Source of the DNA: Gemmatimonadota bacterium
GTDB lineage: Bacteria > Gemmatimonadota > Gemmatimonadetes > Gemmatimonadales > Gemmatimonadaceae
Length of the DNA: 64,000 nt
Direction of reading: 5' to 3'
Assembly (NCBI GenBank): GCA_014192065.1
Contig: BJHH01000002.1
Coordinates: 372,001-436,000 of the forward strand
Shown here: piece after piece, positions 25,569 to 34,218 of the stretch
How the letters are laid out: each line of letters begins with the position of its first letter
Position numbering within the stretch: position 1 is the stretch's first letter
The notes under the pieces: generated by a model
What the model was told of the DNA's origin: nothing
What the model saw: the letters and a program-made list of their open reading frames with translations, nothing else
Database searches by the model: none
Position numbers and translations under genes: made by a program

Positions 25569-26908
25569 CAGTACGAGTAGCCGAAGATGATGTTCATCTC
25601 GTCTTCCGACGTCAGCCCGAACCGCACCACCTTGGACGCGTCACCTCGATACGTGACCTCGGACGTGAGCCCCTCGCCCGCCTGCAGCACGAGCGGAGTC
25701 GGGAGCGTGAGGATCAACGGGTGGTCCCATGCCTCGTTCTGGTAGACCAACTCACCGTCGCGAGCACCACCCGAAATGCGCACGACAAATTTCAATCCGC
25801 GCTTGTGCATGTGGGAGGTCAGCATCACGACTCGCGTGAGCTTGGTGAACTTGAACGTTTTCCGAATCGTGGTGTCGCGACCGACCGGCAATGTGAGGGC
25901 GGTGTTGTTGAGGTTCAGCGCGGCGGCTTCGAACTGCACTTGCGACGCTGATACGGTGTAGAGGTTCGCTTCGGCCTCACCCGTGATCGCCTTGGCCGTG
26001 CTGTTCACATAGTGGGAGTTCACGTCGAGCACAGTGCCGGCCGGCACTCGCATCGCAACACCGGCCGGAAAGGTGAAGTCGCTGGCCGCCGCCTGCGAAC
26101 CGCCGAAGAAGACGTGATACCCCATAGCGGCGATCGTGCCCAGTTGGTAGGTGCCGTCGCTGTTCTTGAGGTCGCGAACGATACCCGCCTGTGGGATCAC
26201 CAGCGATGGCGTGTTCGCGGCAAAAGAGTAGATGACGAAATGGTGGCTCCCGGTGCGCATGTTCGTCTGCACGCGATTCACCCAGGTCTCCTGGGTATTG
26301 CTCACCGGTGCATACAGAAACACTTCACGTTCGGAACTCGCGTTGATACTGAACGGTATCATTCGCAGTTGAAATCCGCCGGTAGGCGCAATGAGCGGCA
26401 CGTACGCCGGCGCCGCGACCGTTCCGGAGAGCAGACTCGGACTGATGTCGTCCGACGTGCGGCTCGCTCCACCCGCGATCCACTGACGGATGAACTCGAT
26501 CTGGCCTGCAGGAAGCGGCTGGCCGCCATATGGCATGGCGGCGCCATAGTCACGCGCGTGGTGGCCGTTCGCGAACCCGTTCACCTTGTGCCAGAGCAGG
26601 CTCGAGTCGGGTTTGCCCGGCACGACGCGACGCAGTCCGTCGGCTTTTGCAATGGGCTGCGTCGCAGGCGCATTGACCAGCGACTGGTACACGCCAGCCC
26701 CGGTCAACACGAGACCTGAGTTGCTGGTGTTGCCCGGTGTATGACAGGCTGAGAAACCACACGACGACTCGAGTACCTGCGTCTGCAATCGTGCGAACGA
26801 GGTGGACACGCCCGCCGACGCCCCGTCGGTCGGCGTTGATTTCTCTCCGCCGCACGCAGTGAGCGCCAGCGCAAGTGAAATCGCGCCCGGTAGAGGTTTC
26901 AGTTTCAC
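25568..26908 (-). CDS. Lipoprotein with CX4CH haem-type site and copper type II monooxygenase-like domains
   Basis: 446 residues. A lipoprotein signal ends LALTAC (Cys19). A cytochrome-like N-terminal part has CGFSACH (50-56) and a late AMPYGG..LPAGQIEFIRQWI, as in secreted c-type cytochrome modules. The following two domains resemble peptidylglycine-hydroxylating monooxygenase: GSHHFVIYSF (copper A), then MLTSHMHKRGLKF and the Met ligand region EDEMNIIFGY (copper B). It may oxidise a small substrate in the periplasm. The GTG start at 26906-26908 has an AAGGAG site 8 bp upstream and overlaps the nuclease stop (GTGA); its own stop overlaps the next ATG. Confidence 0.8.
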   Translation of the reverse strand: MKLKPLPGAISLALALTACGGEKSTPTDGASAGVSTSFARLQTQVLESSCGFSACHTPGNTSNSGLVLTGAGVYQSLVNAPATQPIAKADGLRRVVPGKPDSSLLWHKVNGFANGHHARDYGAAMPYGGQPLPAGQIEFIRQWIAGGASRTSDDISPSLLSGTVAAPAYVPLIAPTGGFQLRMIPFSINASSEREVFLYAPVSNTQETWVNRVQTNMRTGSHHFVIYSFAANTPSLVIPQAGIVRDLKNSDGTYQLGTIAAMGYHVFFGGSQAAASDFTFPAGVAMRVPAGTVLDVNSHYVNSTAKAITGEAEANLYTVSASQVQFEAAALNLNNTALTLPVGRDTTIRKTFKFTKLTRVVMLTSHMHKRGLKFVVRISGGARDGELVYQNEAWDHPLILTLPTPLVLQAGEGLTSEVTYRGDASKVVRFGLTSEDEMNIIFGYSY

Positions 26909-28434
26909 ATGAGCTCCTTCAGTTTCGCCACCAATTTCACCATTGCCTCGGTATCCCGGTGACAATATGCCAACAGGTCGGTGCGAAGCGCAGCCTGTGC
27001 ATCGGCATCCAGACCCTGGTCGAACAGGAGGCGATAGATCCCCGCCGTCGCCGCTCCGCCATCCTGGATCACGAGGTCCGAATAGTCGAGGTCCACAAGC
27101 GCCGGCAGGACCTTTTTGAGACTGAACGAGCCGTGGAACTCAGGATCGTACACATGGTCGCGCACGATCGGCAGCAGATCCACAATGCGGTCGCTGATGT
27201 CCATCAGCGCCGACGCGTGCTCCGGAAACCAATCGGCAAGTTCCCGGATCCGTGCCTTCTCAAACGCTTCGTAGTACACGACAACGCACGCTGCACCGGC
27301 GCAGGCGTCAATCAGCTCCGTAATCAGTTGCGGACGCGGATCACTGCCGCGTCTGGCGAGGTACTGACGCGTGGTGTCGTCCGCAAACCCCTCCCGGTGC
27401 ACACTGAACTGCACCGTGACCATGGCTTGCGGCCCACACCCGGGCCAGCGCGGCACGGCCAGCTGTACCGTCTCAAAATCGAGATAGGCGATCGGACGTG
27501 CGATCGCAGTGAGCGCATTCGCTAGGCCCGGCTCAACGATCCGGGTTCCGGTCGTCACCGCGCGCACCTGCCGCTTGGCCGGTGCATTCGGGGCGTCGGA
27601 TGCACTCAGGTCGCTGATCATCGTTTTGCCTTCAGCGGCGAGTGTTCTCGCCTGCTTCTTGGCATAGTACAACTCGCTGACGTGATGGTCCGGCAACGTG
27701 TCGTGGCAGCGTGCGTGGAACGGGCATTCGTCCGGATCGGTACACTGGTCGCCGACCGACACCTTGGGCGGCTCGGCGTCACGTAGCATCGCATGCATCG
27801 TGCGCACGGCGGCGGGGAGCGCCAGTACCACCGGCGCGGTACGCGCCGTGACATCGACGGACGTGAAGAGATTCGACAGGTCCGGGTGACGACACTCCGG
27901 ATTCAGGTACATCAGGTTGGCTCGAGCGATCGGCACCTTCGCCTCACCAGCCACCCACCGCTGCACGGCGATGTCGGTCAGGTGGAGCGCGACCTTCTTC
28001 TCTCGGTCACGATCCTTCTCAGGCCACTTCGACGATTTCACCTCGGTCATCACCCAGGCGTCACCGTCGCGGGCCATGATGTCCGCACGTACGCTCGCGC
28101 CGGCGGCGGTGAACCCGGGCTCGAACAGGAGCCGCTCCCCCCGCTCCATCGCCTCCGCCGTGCGCTTCACCACTTCGATCTGCGCAACTTCGCGCCCTGG
28201 GGCAAGGTGCACGCCATCACCCATCGCCAGCCGCGCCCGAGCGCCTACGAGGTGACCCTCCGCAAAGCGCATCTCCGCCTCAGCATCGGGCACGAGCTCC
28301 GGCGCGTACGCTTCGTGAAACTCGAACCAGAGTTTCTGGTGGCACCGCAGTCCCGAAAGCACATCGCGCTTGTCCAGCGTCGCACCCGATGGCGCGCCGG
28401 ATTCTTGCGCCGCGCGTGCTGGCTCGCCGTCCAT
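26905..28434 (-). CDS. DUF2779 protein: Cas4-like PD-(D/E)XK nuclease fused to RNase H-fold exonuclease-like domain
   Basis: About 509 residues. The N-terminal half looks like a RecB/Cas4-type nuclease: an early cysteine (LRCHQKLW), catalytic RADIM (Asp) and VMTEVKSS (Glu, Lys), and a later trio CTDPDECPFHARC. Together the four cysteines could hold a 4Fe-4S cluster as in Cas4 and AddB. The C-terminal DUF2779 half starts with the acidic motif YLDFET, typical of DEDD 3'-5' exonucleases, and ends with a Tyr/Asp-rich YCHRDTEAM. DNA processing is inferred. A start at 28434 has a GAGGG site; an ATG at 28452 is the alternative. Confidence 0.8.
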   Translation of the reverse strand: MDGEPARAAQESGAPSGATLDKRDVLSGLRCHQKLWFEFHEAYAPELVPDAEAEMRFAEGHLVGARARLAMGDGVHLAPGREVAQIEVVKRTAEAMERGERLLFEPGFTAAGASVRADIMARDGDAWVMTEVKSSKWPEKDRDREKKVALHLTDIAVQRWVAGEAKVPIARANLMYLNPECRHPDLSNLFTSVDVTARTAPVVLALPAAVRTMHAMLRDAEPPKVSVGDQCTDPDECPFHARCHDTLPDHHVSELYYAKKQARTLAAEGKTMISDLSASDAPNAPAKRQVRAVTTGTRIVEPGLANALTAIARPIAYLDFETVQLAVPRWPGCGPQAMVTVQFSVHREGFADDTTRQYLARRGSDPRPQLITELIDACAGAACVVVYYEAFEKARIRELADWFPEHASALMDISDRIVDLLPIVRDHVYDPEFHGSFSLKKVLPALVDLDYSDLVIQDGGAATAGIYRLLFDQGLDADAQAALRTDLLAYCHRDTEAMVKLVAKLKELM

Positions 28435-28457
28435 CGGAACGCCCTCGCCCATCTCCG

Positions 28458-30821
28458 CTACGGCCTCACGGCGTTGTCATTGCCGCGAAGGATTGCACCC
28501 CAGATGAGCGGATAAGTGGATTCAGTTTGGCCGCGATACTGCGGCCGGAATCCGAACAACACCACGTGACCCTTGCCCTTGGCAACGTCGACGAGAGCCG
28601 CCTTGCCGTTCAGTTTCTCCGGGCCGAGCAACCAACCCGACAGCAACGCGTTGCCAGTGGCCGGATATCTCGCAACCACGACGGCCGACGGATCGGTCAC
28701 TTCGAACGCCGCGCTATTCTCGAACCAGACGGCCGGAGTCGGTGCGTTGAAGGTCTTCGCGACGGGATGTGATTTGTCGACTTCGACGGCGAAGAGCGAG
28801 CCTGGCGCGTAGAAATCCGTGTTCCGCACCCCGTTGAGCACGTTCTTCACCGGCAGCTTCATCGCCTCGATGGCGTATTCGGAGGCATCGTTGAATGCAA
28901 TCAGGGTGCCGCCCGCCTCAACGAATGCGGTGAGCGCGGCAGCGCCCAGTTCGCCAAGGCCACCCTTGAGCGAATCGGGATAGGTGTTGCCCACTCCGCG
29001 AGCGATCGCGCTTGGGCTTTGTTCGGGGATGATGATCGCGTCATACTTGGCGATCAGGTTGCCCGCCCGGACCTCCTTGTCGCGCAGCGATGTGTAAGGA
29101 ATCTTGTACGTGTCGAACACGTACCGCGTCCACCCTTCATCCATCGCCGCGTCATAGCTCTTGTAGAGGCCGATTCGCCGACTGCTCGTGCCCGAGAGCA
29201 TCGGCGCGTTGAACGTAGCCTCCTTCACCTCGGCGATCAGCCTGCCGGTCGCGGGTTCGGCGCCCATGAGCGTGGCGACTTCGACGCCGAACAACAACGG
29301 TAGGGTGTGCGCGGTGACGTCATATGGACGCTTCGGCGGACCGCCGGGATATTCGAACAGGTTCGGATACTTCTGGCGTTCGAGCAGCGACTTCGCGTAG
29401 CCACCAAACGGCTGCTTGACGAGCACGGCGTAACTGCCCGCTGCGTACGTCTTGCCATCGACGCTCACGGGCGCGGTCGTCTCGCGGATCTCAACCTGAC
29501 CGTGCTGCAGCGTCCAAAGCATCCGGTGCAGTGCACTCGCGCTGGCCTGCGCCTTCGGAATAATGAACGCGCTCGGCCACGGATCCCTGCCCCACGGTGG
29601 CATCGCGCCGAGCGCGCGTTCGCCAATCGCGGCGTAGCTCTCGAGCCAGGCACGACGATCCCGTGCGGCGTGCACGAAGAGCGCCCATGAGGCGGACGTC
29701 TGATAGTCCACGATTTCCTGGAGCCCCCACTTTCCGCCGGGCCAGACCACGGGGTGGTTCCAACTCGGCAGACGCGCGTCGTAGCCGCGACTGGTACCGA
29801 GGCGGTCGAATGGTATGTCGACCGGCGTGGCGAGCCGCGCGCTCGCTGTCTCGGTCAGGATCCGGGCGCCGCGGTGCACCAGCGAATACTGCCGCGCCGG
29901 ACTCCACTGGTCATAGCTGGCGTTGTTGGCCACGCCGGTTTTGCCGTCCGCGATGAGTCTCCAAGTCATTTGCAGGCCGAGCGCGTTCGTGCTCGACGTG
30001 AGAATCGGATCGATGTTCGGTTCGATCGGGTCCATGTACGGCGGTACGAAGATGCGACTGGCGTTTCCGCCCTGCTGGTGAACGTCGTTGACGATCTGCG
30101 GATCCCACGGTGTGTAGAGCGAGTCCACTGTATAGCGGGTCTCGGGCTGCGTGAACGCGTACCAGTCGCGGTTGTTGTCGTGCCCCGTGTAGTAGTGGTA
30201 CAGCTCAGGCGGGTTCGTGCCCTCGGCAGGCGTGTTCAGCGTCGAGCGATACCAGTCGCCGACAATGTCCACGCCATCGGGGTTCTGGCTCGGCACGAGC
30301 ATGATGATTGTGTTGGCCAGCACCATCTTCGCCTCGTCCGTTTCCGCGCGCGCGAGACGGTCGGCGAGGTTGAGGCAGGTATTCCAGCCTCCGACTTCTG
30401 TCGAGTGGATCGAGCAGGTCACGAGGATGACATTTTTTCCCTCAGCGATCAACTGCTCTTTCGAGTCAGCCGCGGTACGCACGCGCGGATCCATCAGCTT
30501 GCGCTGAATTGTGCGGTACCGTTCGATGTTCGCGAGAGTGGAGGAGTCGGCGACAAAGGCCACGAGGAATGGGCGACCGAGCACCGTCTTGCCCAGTGTG
30601 CGTAACGACACGCGTGACGAGGCTTTGTCGAGTGCGGTCAGGTAGTCCGTGACCTGCTTCCAGCTCGGCAACTTGCGATCGGTGCCTGGCTTGAAGCCGT
30701 ACATCTGCTCAAAGCTGGGGAGGCGGTTCGCGGTGGAGGTCGTCTGCGCGAACACCGGCATGGCGACGGAAAGCGCGCACGCCAGCGACGCGGCGCGATG
30801 GATCAAGCAGTTTCTGGTCAT
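28458..30821 (-). CDS. Secreted M14-family zinc metallopeptidase
   Basis: 787 residues with a signal peptide (LACALSVAMPVFAQ). The carboxypeptidase A-type zinc motif is HSTE (139-142), with the distal His in VNDVHQQGG (about 248), and GHDNNRDW lies between them. The catalytic domain occupies about the first 350 residues; the rest, with LIAKYDAIIIPEQSP and an AGGTLIAFND segment, looks like a glutamine-amidotransferase-like domain. This layout is common in large secreted M14 peptidases of soil bacteria. Its stop is 23 bp before the nuclease start, heading the minus-strand run. Confidence 0.88.
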   Translation of the reverse strand: MTRNCLIHRAASLACALSVAMPVFAQTTSTANRLPSFEQMYGFKPGTDRKLPSWKQVTDYLTALDKASSRVSLRTLGKTVLGRPFLVAFVADSSTLANIERYRTIQRKLMDPRVRTAADSKEQLIAEGKNVILVTCSIHSTEVGGWNTCLNLADRLARAETDEAKMVLANTIIMLVPSQNPDGVDIVGDWYRSTLNTPAEGTNPPELYHYYTGHDNNRDWYAFTQPETRYTVDSLYTPWDPQIVNDVHQQGGNASRIFVPPYMDPIEPNIDPILTSSTNALGLQMTWRLIADGKTGVANNASYDQWSPARQYSLVHRGARILTETASARLATPVDIPFDRLGTSRGYDARLPSWNHPVVWPGGKWGLQEIVDYQTSASWALFVHAARDRRAWLESYAAIGERALGAMPPWGRDPWPSAFIIPKAQASASALHRMLWTLQHGQVEIRETTAPVSVDGKTYAAGSYAVLVKQPFGGYAKSLLERQKYPNLFEYPGGPPKRPYDVTAHTLPLLFGVEVATLMGAEPATGRLIAEVKEATFNAPMLSGTSSRRIGLYKSYDAAMDEGWTRYVFDTYKIPYTSLRDKEVRAGNLIAKYDAIIIPEQSPSAIARGVGNTYPDSLKGGLGELGAAALTAFVEAGGTLIAFNDASEYAIEAMKLPVKNVLNGVRNTDFYAPGSLFAVEVDKSHPVAKTFNAPTPAVWFENSAAFEVTDPSAVVVARYPATGNALLSGWLLGPEKLNGKAALVDVAKGKGHVVLFGFRPQYRGQTESTYPLIWGAILRGNDNAVRP

Positions 30822-30900
30822 GATTCGGGCTGTTGGGGTGTTGCCAACGTTCGGGATCGGCGAGCGCGTAGTCAAGCATTTAACGATGACAAACAGACGA

Positions 30901-30923
30901 GGCCGGCTCGACCTGAGCCGGCC
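30901..30923 (-). terminator. Hairpin terminator after the VPS10-like gene
   Basis: GGCCGGCTC (30901-30909) pairs perfectly with GAGCCGGCC (30915-30923) around a five-base loop. On the minus strand the stem is followed by a moderately T-rich stretch (CGTCTGTTTGTC). It lies 22 bp past the stop of the VPS10-like gene and upstream of the M14 peptidase gene. Confidence 0.6.
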
Positions 30924-30944
30924 CCGCATGCGTTCACCCGACAG

Positions 30945-33900
30945 TTAGCGTTTCGGCATCCAGAGATCTTCGAGCACCGTCACGCCTCTGGCGTATTCCT
31001 TGCCATTCACCGTGAGCTTCACGACGTAACTGCCTGGAGCTGCGCCCGAACCACCACCGCCGCGACCGCCCGTCGCGCCCGAGCAACTGCCTGCGTTCGG
31101 GTTCGCGGCCGGAGGTGCAGCCGCCGGTGCCACACCAGCCGCGCCTGCCCCGGCCGCGCCGCCAGCCGGTGGTCCACCACGTCCACCACGTCCACCACCA
31201 CCGGCACCGGCACCGGCACCGGCACGCCCACCGCCACTAGGCGCGGCATTGAACAGCGGGGCAACGAGCGTCCATTGCACGCGATTGATCCCGACCGACG
31301 CCTTGATTGTGTTTTCGCACACCGCGCGGCCAGCGGCATCGGATATCGACAGCTTCGCGTCGCCAGCAGACTTCATATAGAAGTGGATCGCCGTCCCGCG
31401 CGCCGGATTCTCTCCCTCGAAGATGCGCTGTCCACCCGTCGAGATGTCGGTCCTGATGTCTGCAAGGTACGCGACCGCCGGCCGCACATCAAACAACATG
31501 GCATCCGATGCCAGCACCTGCGGCGTGAGCTGTTGGAGCGGCGTGATGTCGTCGGCAATCCAGAGACTGCGCCCGTGGGTCGCGACGATCAGGTCACCGT
31601 CACGCGGATGCACGAGAATGTCGTCGGTGCGCACTGTGGGATATCCGTTCATGAACTTCTCCCACAACTTGCCCGCGTCGAGCGAGATGTAGAGACCGAA
31701 CTCCGTTCCGACGTAGAGGAGGTTCTGGTTCTTCGGATCCTCCTTCACAACCAGCACGTTGCCGGATGGTGGCAACCCACCGCTCACGCTCGCCCAGGTG
31801 CGGCCGTAGTCGCGTGTGACGAAGACGTACGGCTTGAGGTCGTCGGTGCGGTGCCCGTCGATCGCCACGTACGCGGTCCCCGCGTCGAAGTGCGATGCGT
31901 CGATGCGCGAAATCCAGTACGGGCTGTCGCCGGAGAGTGCCCCGGCGGGAAGACCGGTGATCTGCTTGCCGACTTCCGTGAAGGTGGCGCCATTGTCCCG
32001 ACTCACCTGCACATTGCCGTCATCTGTGCCAGCCCACACCACGCCGCGCGCGACGGGCGACTCGGAGATCGAAATGATCGTGCCGTACGCCGTGAGGCCG
32101 TCGTTCTTTGAGAGCTGGGCCACCGAGCCCGGAGTGCCCATGACCGCGATTTTGCATCGGTCGATCTGCTTCGTGAGGTCGGCGCTCGCGACATACATGT
32201 CGCCGCGACTGTCGGACCGAAATAGCCTGTTGCCGCCGAACCAGAGCTGGCTCGGGTTGTGAGGCGACAACAGGAACGGCGTATTCCAGTTGAAGCGATA
32301 CAGGTCCCCGGCTACGCCATTCACCACGTTGCCCGCGCCGGCAGCACCGCCGCGGCCGCCACCACCACCCGCGCCACCACCCGCGCCACCACCCGCACCA
32401 CCACGACCGGCTGCGCCCGCGGCGGCGATAACACGCCCATCAACACACGAGCCAGGCGCCGGTGCCGGCACAGTGCCTACAGCCGGCGGCGGCACAGGAC
32501 GCACGCTCACGGTGCGGCCGGTGCTCAGGTCGGTTCGCACCGCACGGCCATCCTGCGCCGACGAGTAGACGATGTTCTTGTCCGTTGGATCGACGGCCGT
32601 CTGGAATCCGTCGCCGCTGTTTTCGAAGCTCACGCGGAACCAGTCATTGTCGCGAATGCCGATGCGACTGCGCACGGCGCTCGGCCCGCTCCACCCATCG
32701 TTGTCTTGCAGACCGGTGTACACATTGTACGGCCTGTTCATGTCGGCGCTGACCCAGTACGCGAGGGCAGTCGCCATCGTGCGGATGTAGTCCCAGGTCA
32801 GACCCTGATCCCACGACACGGCGAGCCCGGCGTCCGACCCGCGAATCAGATGGTTCGGGTTCGCCGGATCGATCCAAAGCGCGTGATTGTCCACGGTCTC
32901 ATTGCCAAACCCAGTCTGTTCGTCGATCCCAATGAACGTCTTGCCACCGTCGAGCGACTTTGACGCCCGGACGTTGCCGACGTAGATCGTCTTGTCATTG
33001 CTCGGATCAACACGAATCTGGCTGAAGTACATCGGGCGGCCGTTACAGTTGCTCACGATCGTCCACGTACGGCCCTTGTTCTCCGAGCGATAGACGCCAG
33101 GGCGCGCCTTGCTCAGCGCGGGCGCGGGCGCGTTGGTATCCACCGGCGCGGCGCCCGGTGCTCCACCGCCGCCGCGGCCCCATCCCTTGCCGGGCCCACC
33201 ATTGGTGCACCAGTCGTAGCCGCCACGTCCGCCGCCGCCGACCGCCACCGCCGAGTCCGGACCGCCGTCGGTCTCGATCTGCGCGTACACCACGTCGGGC
33301 TTCGAGCGCGACACGTCGAGCGCAATGCGACCGTACGTTCCCGGCGGAAGCCCGTCAGTCAGCTTCACCCACGTGCGGCCAGCATCAGTCGTTTTCCAGA
33401 GCGCGCTGCCCGGTCCGCCGCCATTGAAACAGCAACCTGTCCGTCGGCGCTGATAGCTCGCCGCGTAGAGAATGTTGGAGTTCGATTGGTCGATGGCGAT
33501 ATCCGTGAAGCCCGTGTTGTCGTCGACGTATTTAACCTTGGTCCAGTTCGCCCCAGCGTCCGTGCTCTTGTAGACACCGCGATCGGGGCTGGGGCCAAAG
33601 AGGTGGCCCGGCGCCGCGACGTAGATCGTATTCGAGTTCTTCGGATCGATCACGATGCGCGCGATGGTCTGCGTTTCGCGAAGTCCGATGTGGGTAAACG
33701 TCTTGCCGGCATCGGTGGTCTTGTAGATGCCGTCGCCGAACGACGAGGTCTGGCGGTTATTGGGCTCGCCCGTGCCGATGTACACGATGTTCGGGTTGGT
33801 CTGGTCGATGGCGATGTCGCCGATCGACGCCGAGCCATACTGCTCAAAAACGGGTGCAAACGTGGTGCCGGCGTTCACCGACTTGTACACGCCACCGACG

Positions 33901-34145
33901 GCGAATCCGATCCAGATGATGCGCGGGTCCTTATCAGAGACCGCGACGTCGTCGATACGTCCACCCATGCTCGTGGGGCCGATGGACCGGAACCGAAACG
34001 TCGATAGCAGCGGGTTCGGCGAACGGTTGATGACGCCGGTGTCCTTGCGGATCAGGTTGGATTGGGCGCTCGCGAACGACGCGGCGAAGAGGGCGAGAGT
34101 CGCCGTTGCGAGGCGAACAAAGCGGACAATGGCAGTGGCGGGCAC
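30945..34145 (-). CDS. Secreted sortilin/VPS10-like BNR-repeat propeller protein
   Basis: About 1066 residues with a signal peptide (LATATLALFAASFASAQ). Repeated blades of the type VYKSVNAGTTF, IYKTTDAGKTFTHIG, GVYKSTDAGANWTKV and LWKTTDAGRTWVKL are BNR/Asp-box repeats and define a ten-bladed-type propeller as in sortilin and exo-xyloglucanase folds. Three Gly/Arg-rich inserts interrupt it. A C-terminal module ends SYVVKLTVNGKEYARGVTVLEDLWMP, which resembles a secretion or FlgD-like Ig domain. I start at the GTG at 34143-34145, behind a GGAG site. The ligand or glycan target is unknown. Confidence 0.85.
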   Translation of the reverse strand: MPATAIVRFVRLATATLALFAASFASAQSNLIRKDTGVINRSPNPLLSTFRFRSIGPTSMGGRIDDVAVSDKDPRIIWIGFAVGGVYKSVNAGTTFAPVFEQYGSASIGDIAIDQTNPNIVYIGTGEPNNRQTSSFGDGIYKTTDAGKTFTHIGLRETQTIARIVIDPKNSNTIYVAAPGHLFGPSPDRGVYKSTDAGANWTKVKYVDDNTGFTDIAIDQSNSNILYAASYQRRRTGCCFNGGGPGSALWKTTDAGRTWVKLTDGLPPGTYGRIALDVSRSKPDVVYAQIETDGGPDSAVAVGGGGRGGYDWCTNGGPGKGWGRGGGGAPGAAPVDTNAPAPALSKARPGVYRSENKGRTWTIVSNCNGRPMYFSQIRVDPSNDKTIYVGNVRASKSLDGGKTFIGIDEQTGFGNETVDNHALWIDPANPNHLIRGSDAGLAVSWDQGLTWDYIRTMATALAYWVSADMNRPYNVYTGLQDNDGWSGPSAVRSRIGIRDNDWFRVSFENSGDGFQTAVDPTDKNIVYSSAQDGRAVRTDLSTGRTVSVRPVPPPAVGTVPAPAPGSCVDGRVIAAAGAAGRGGAGGGAGGGAGGGGGRGGAAGAGNVVNGVAGDLYRFNWNTPFLLSPHNPSQLWFGGNRLFRSDSRGDMYVASADLTKQIDRCKIAVMGTPGSVAQLSKNDGLTAYGTIISISESPVARGVVWAGTDDGNVQVSRDNGATFTEVGKQITGLPAGALSGDSPYWISRIDASHFDAGTAYVAIDGHRTDDLKPYVFVTRDYGRTWASVSGGLPPSGNVLVVKEDPKNQNLLYVGTEFGLYISLDAGKLWEKFMNGYPTVRTDDILVHPRDGDLIVATHGRSLWIADDITPLQQLTPQVLASDAMLFDVRPAVAYLADIRTDISTGGQRIFEGENPARGTAIHFYMKSAGDAKLSISDAAGRAVCENTIKASVGINRVQWTLVAPLFNAAPSGGGRAGAGAGAGGGGRGGRGGPPAGGAAGAGAAGVAPAAAPPAANPNAGSCSGATGGRGGGGSGAAPGSYVVKLTVNGKEYARGVTVLEDLWMPKR
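31173..31223. repeat. In-gene short tandem repeats coding Gly/Arg-rich sequence
   Basis: Three 9-bp TCCACCACG-type units (31173-31199) run into four 6-bp ACCGGC units (31200-31223). On the coding (minus) strand they give GRGGRGG and AGAGAG residues in the VPS10-like protein. The unit sizes keep the frame, so copy-number change would lengthen or shorten the linker without disrupting the gene. Confidence 0.7.
32358..32403. repeat. 12-bp tandem repeat coding an AGGG linker
   Basis: GCCACCACCCGC is repeated exactly at 32373-32384 and 32385-32396, flanked by degenerate copies. Read on the minus strand it encodes AGGG units in the second Gly-rich insert of the VPS10-like protein, next to GAAGRGG. 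The repeat is in frame with the gene. Confidence 0.7.
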
Positions 34146-34218
34146 GGAGAGTAGCTCCAATCGGGGTGGCAACCTCTCGAATCTGTCGCCGCGGCACCGG
34201 GGCGGCTAGGATTCGTCT

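Noticed and set aside
30798-32111. 437-residue plus-strand open frame
   Set aside because: It is antisense to the M14 5' region and the VPS10-like gene; its repeats come only from the Gly-rich coding DNA opposite.
32358-32403. Short tandem repeats as a possible CRISPR-like array
   Set aside because: Units are 6-12 bp, contiguous, in frame with a gene and lack spacers; they code a Gly-rich linker.
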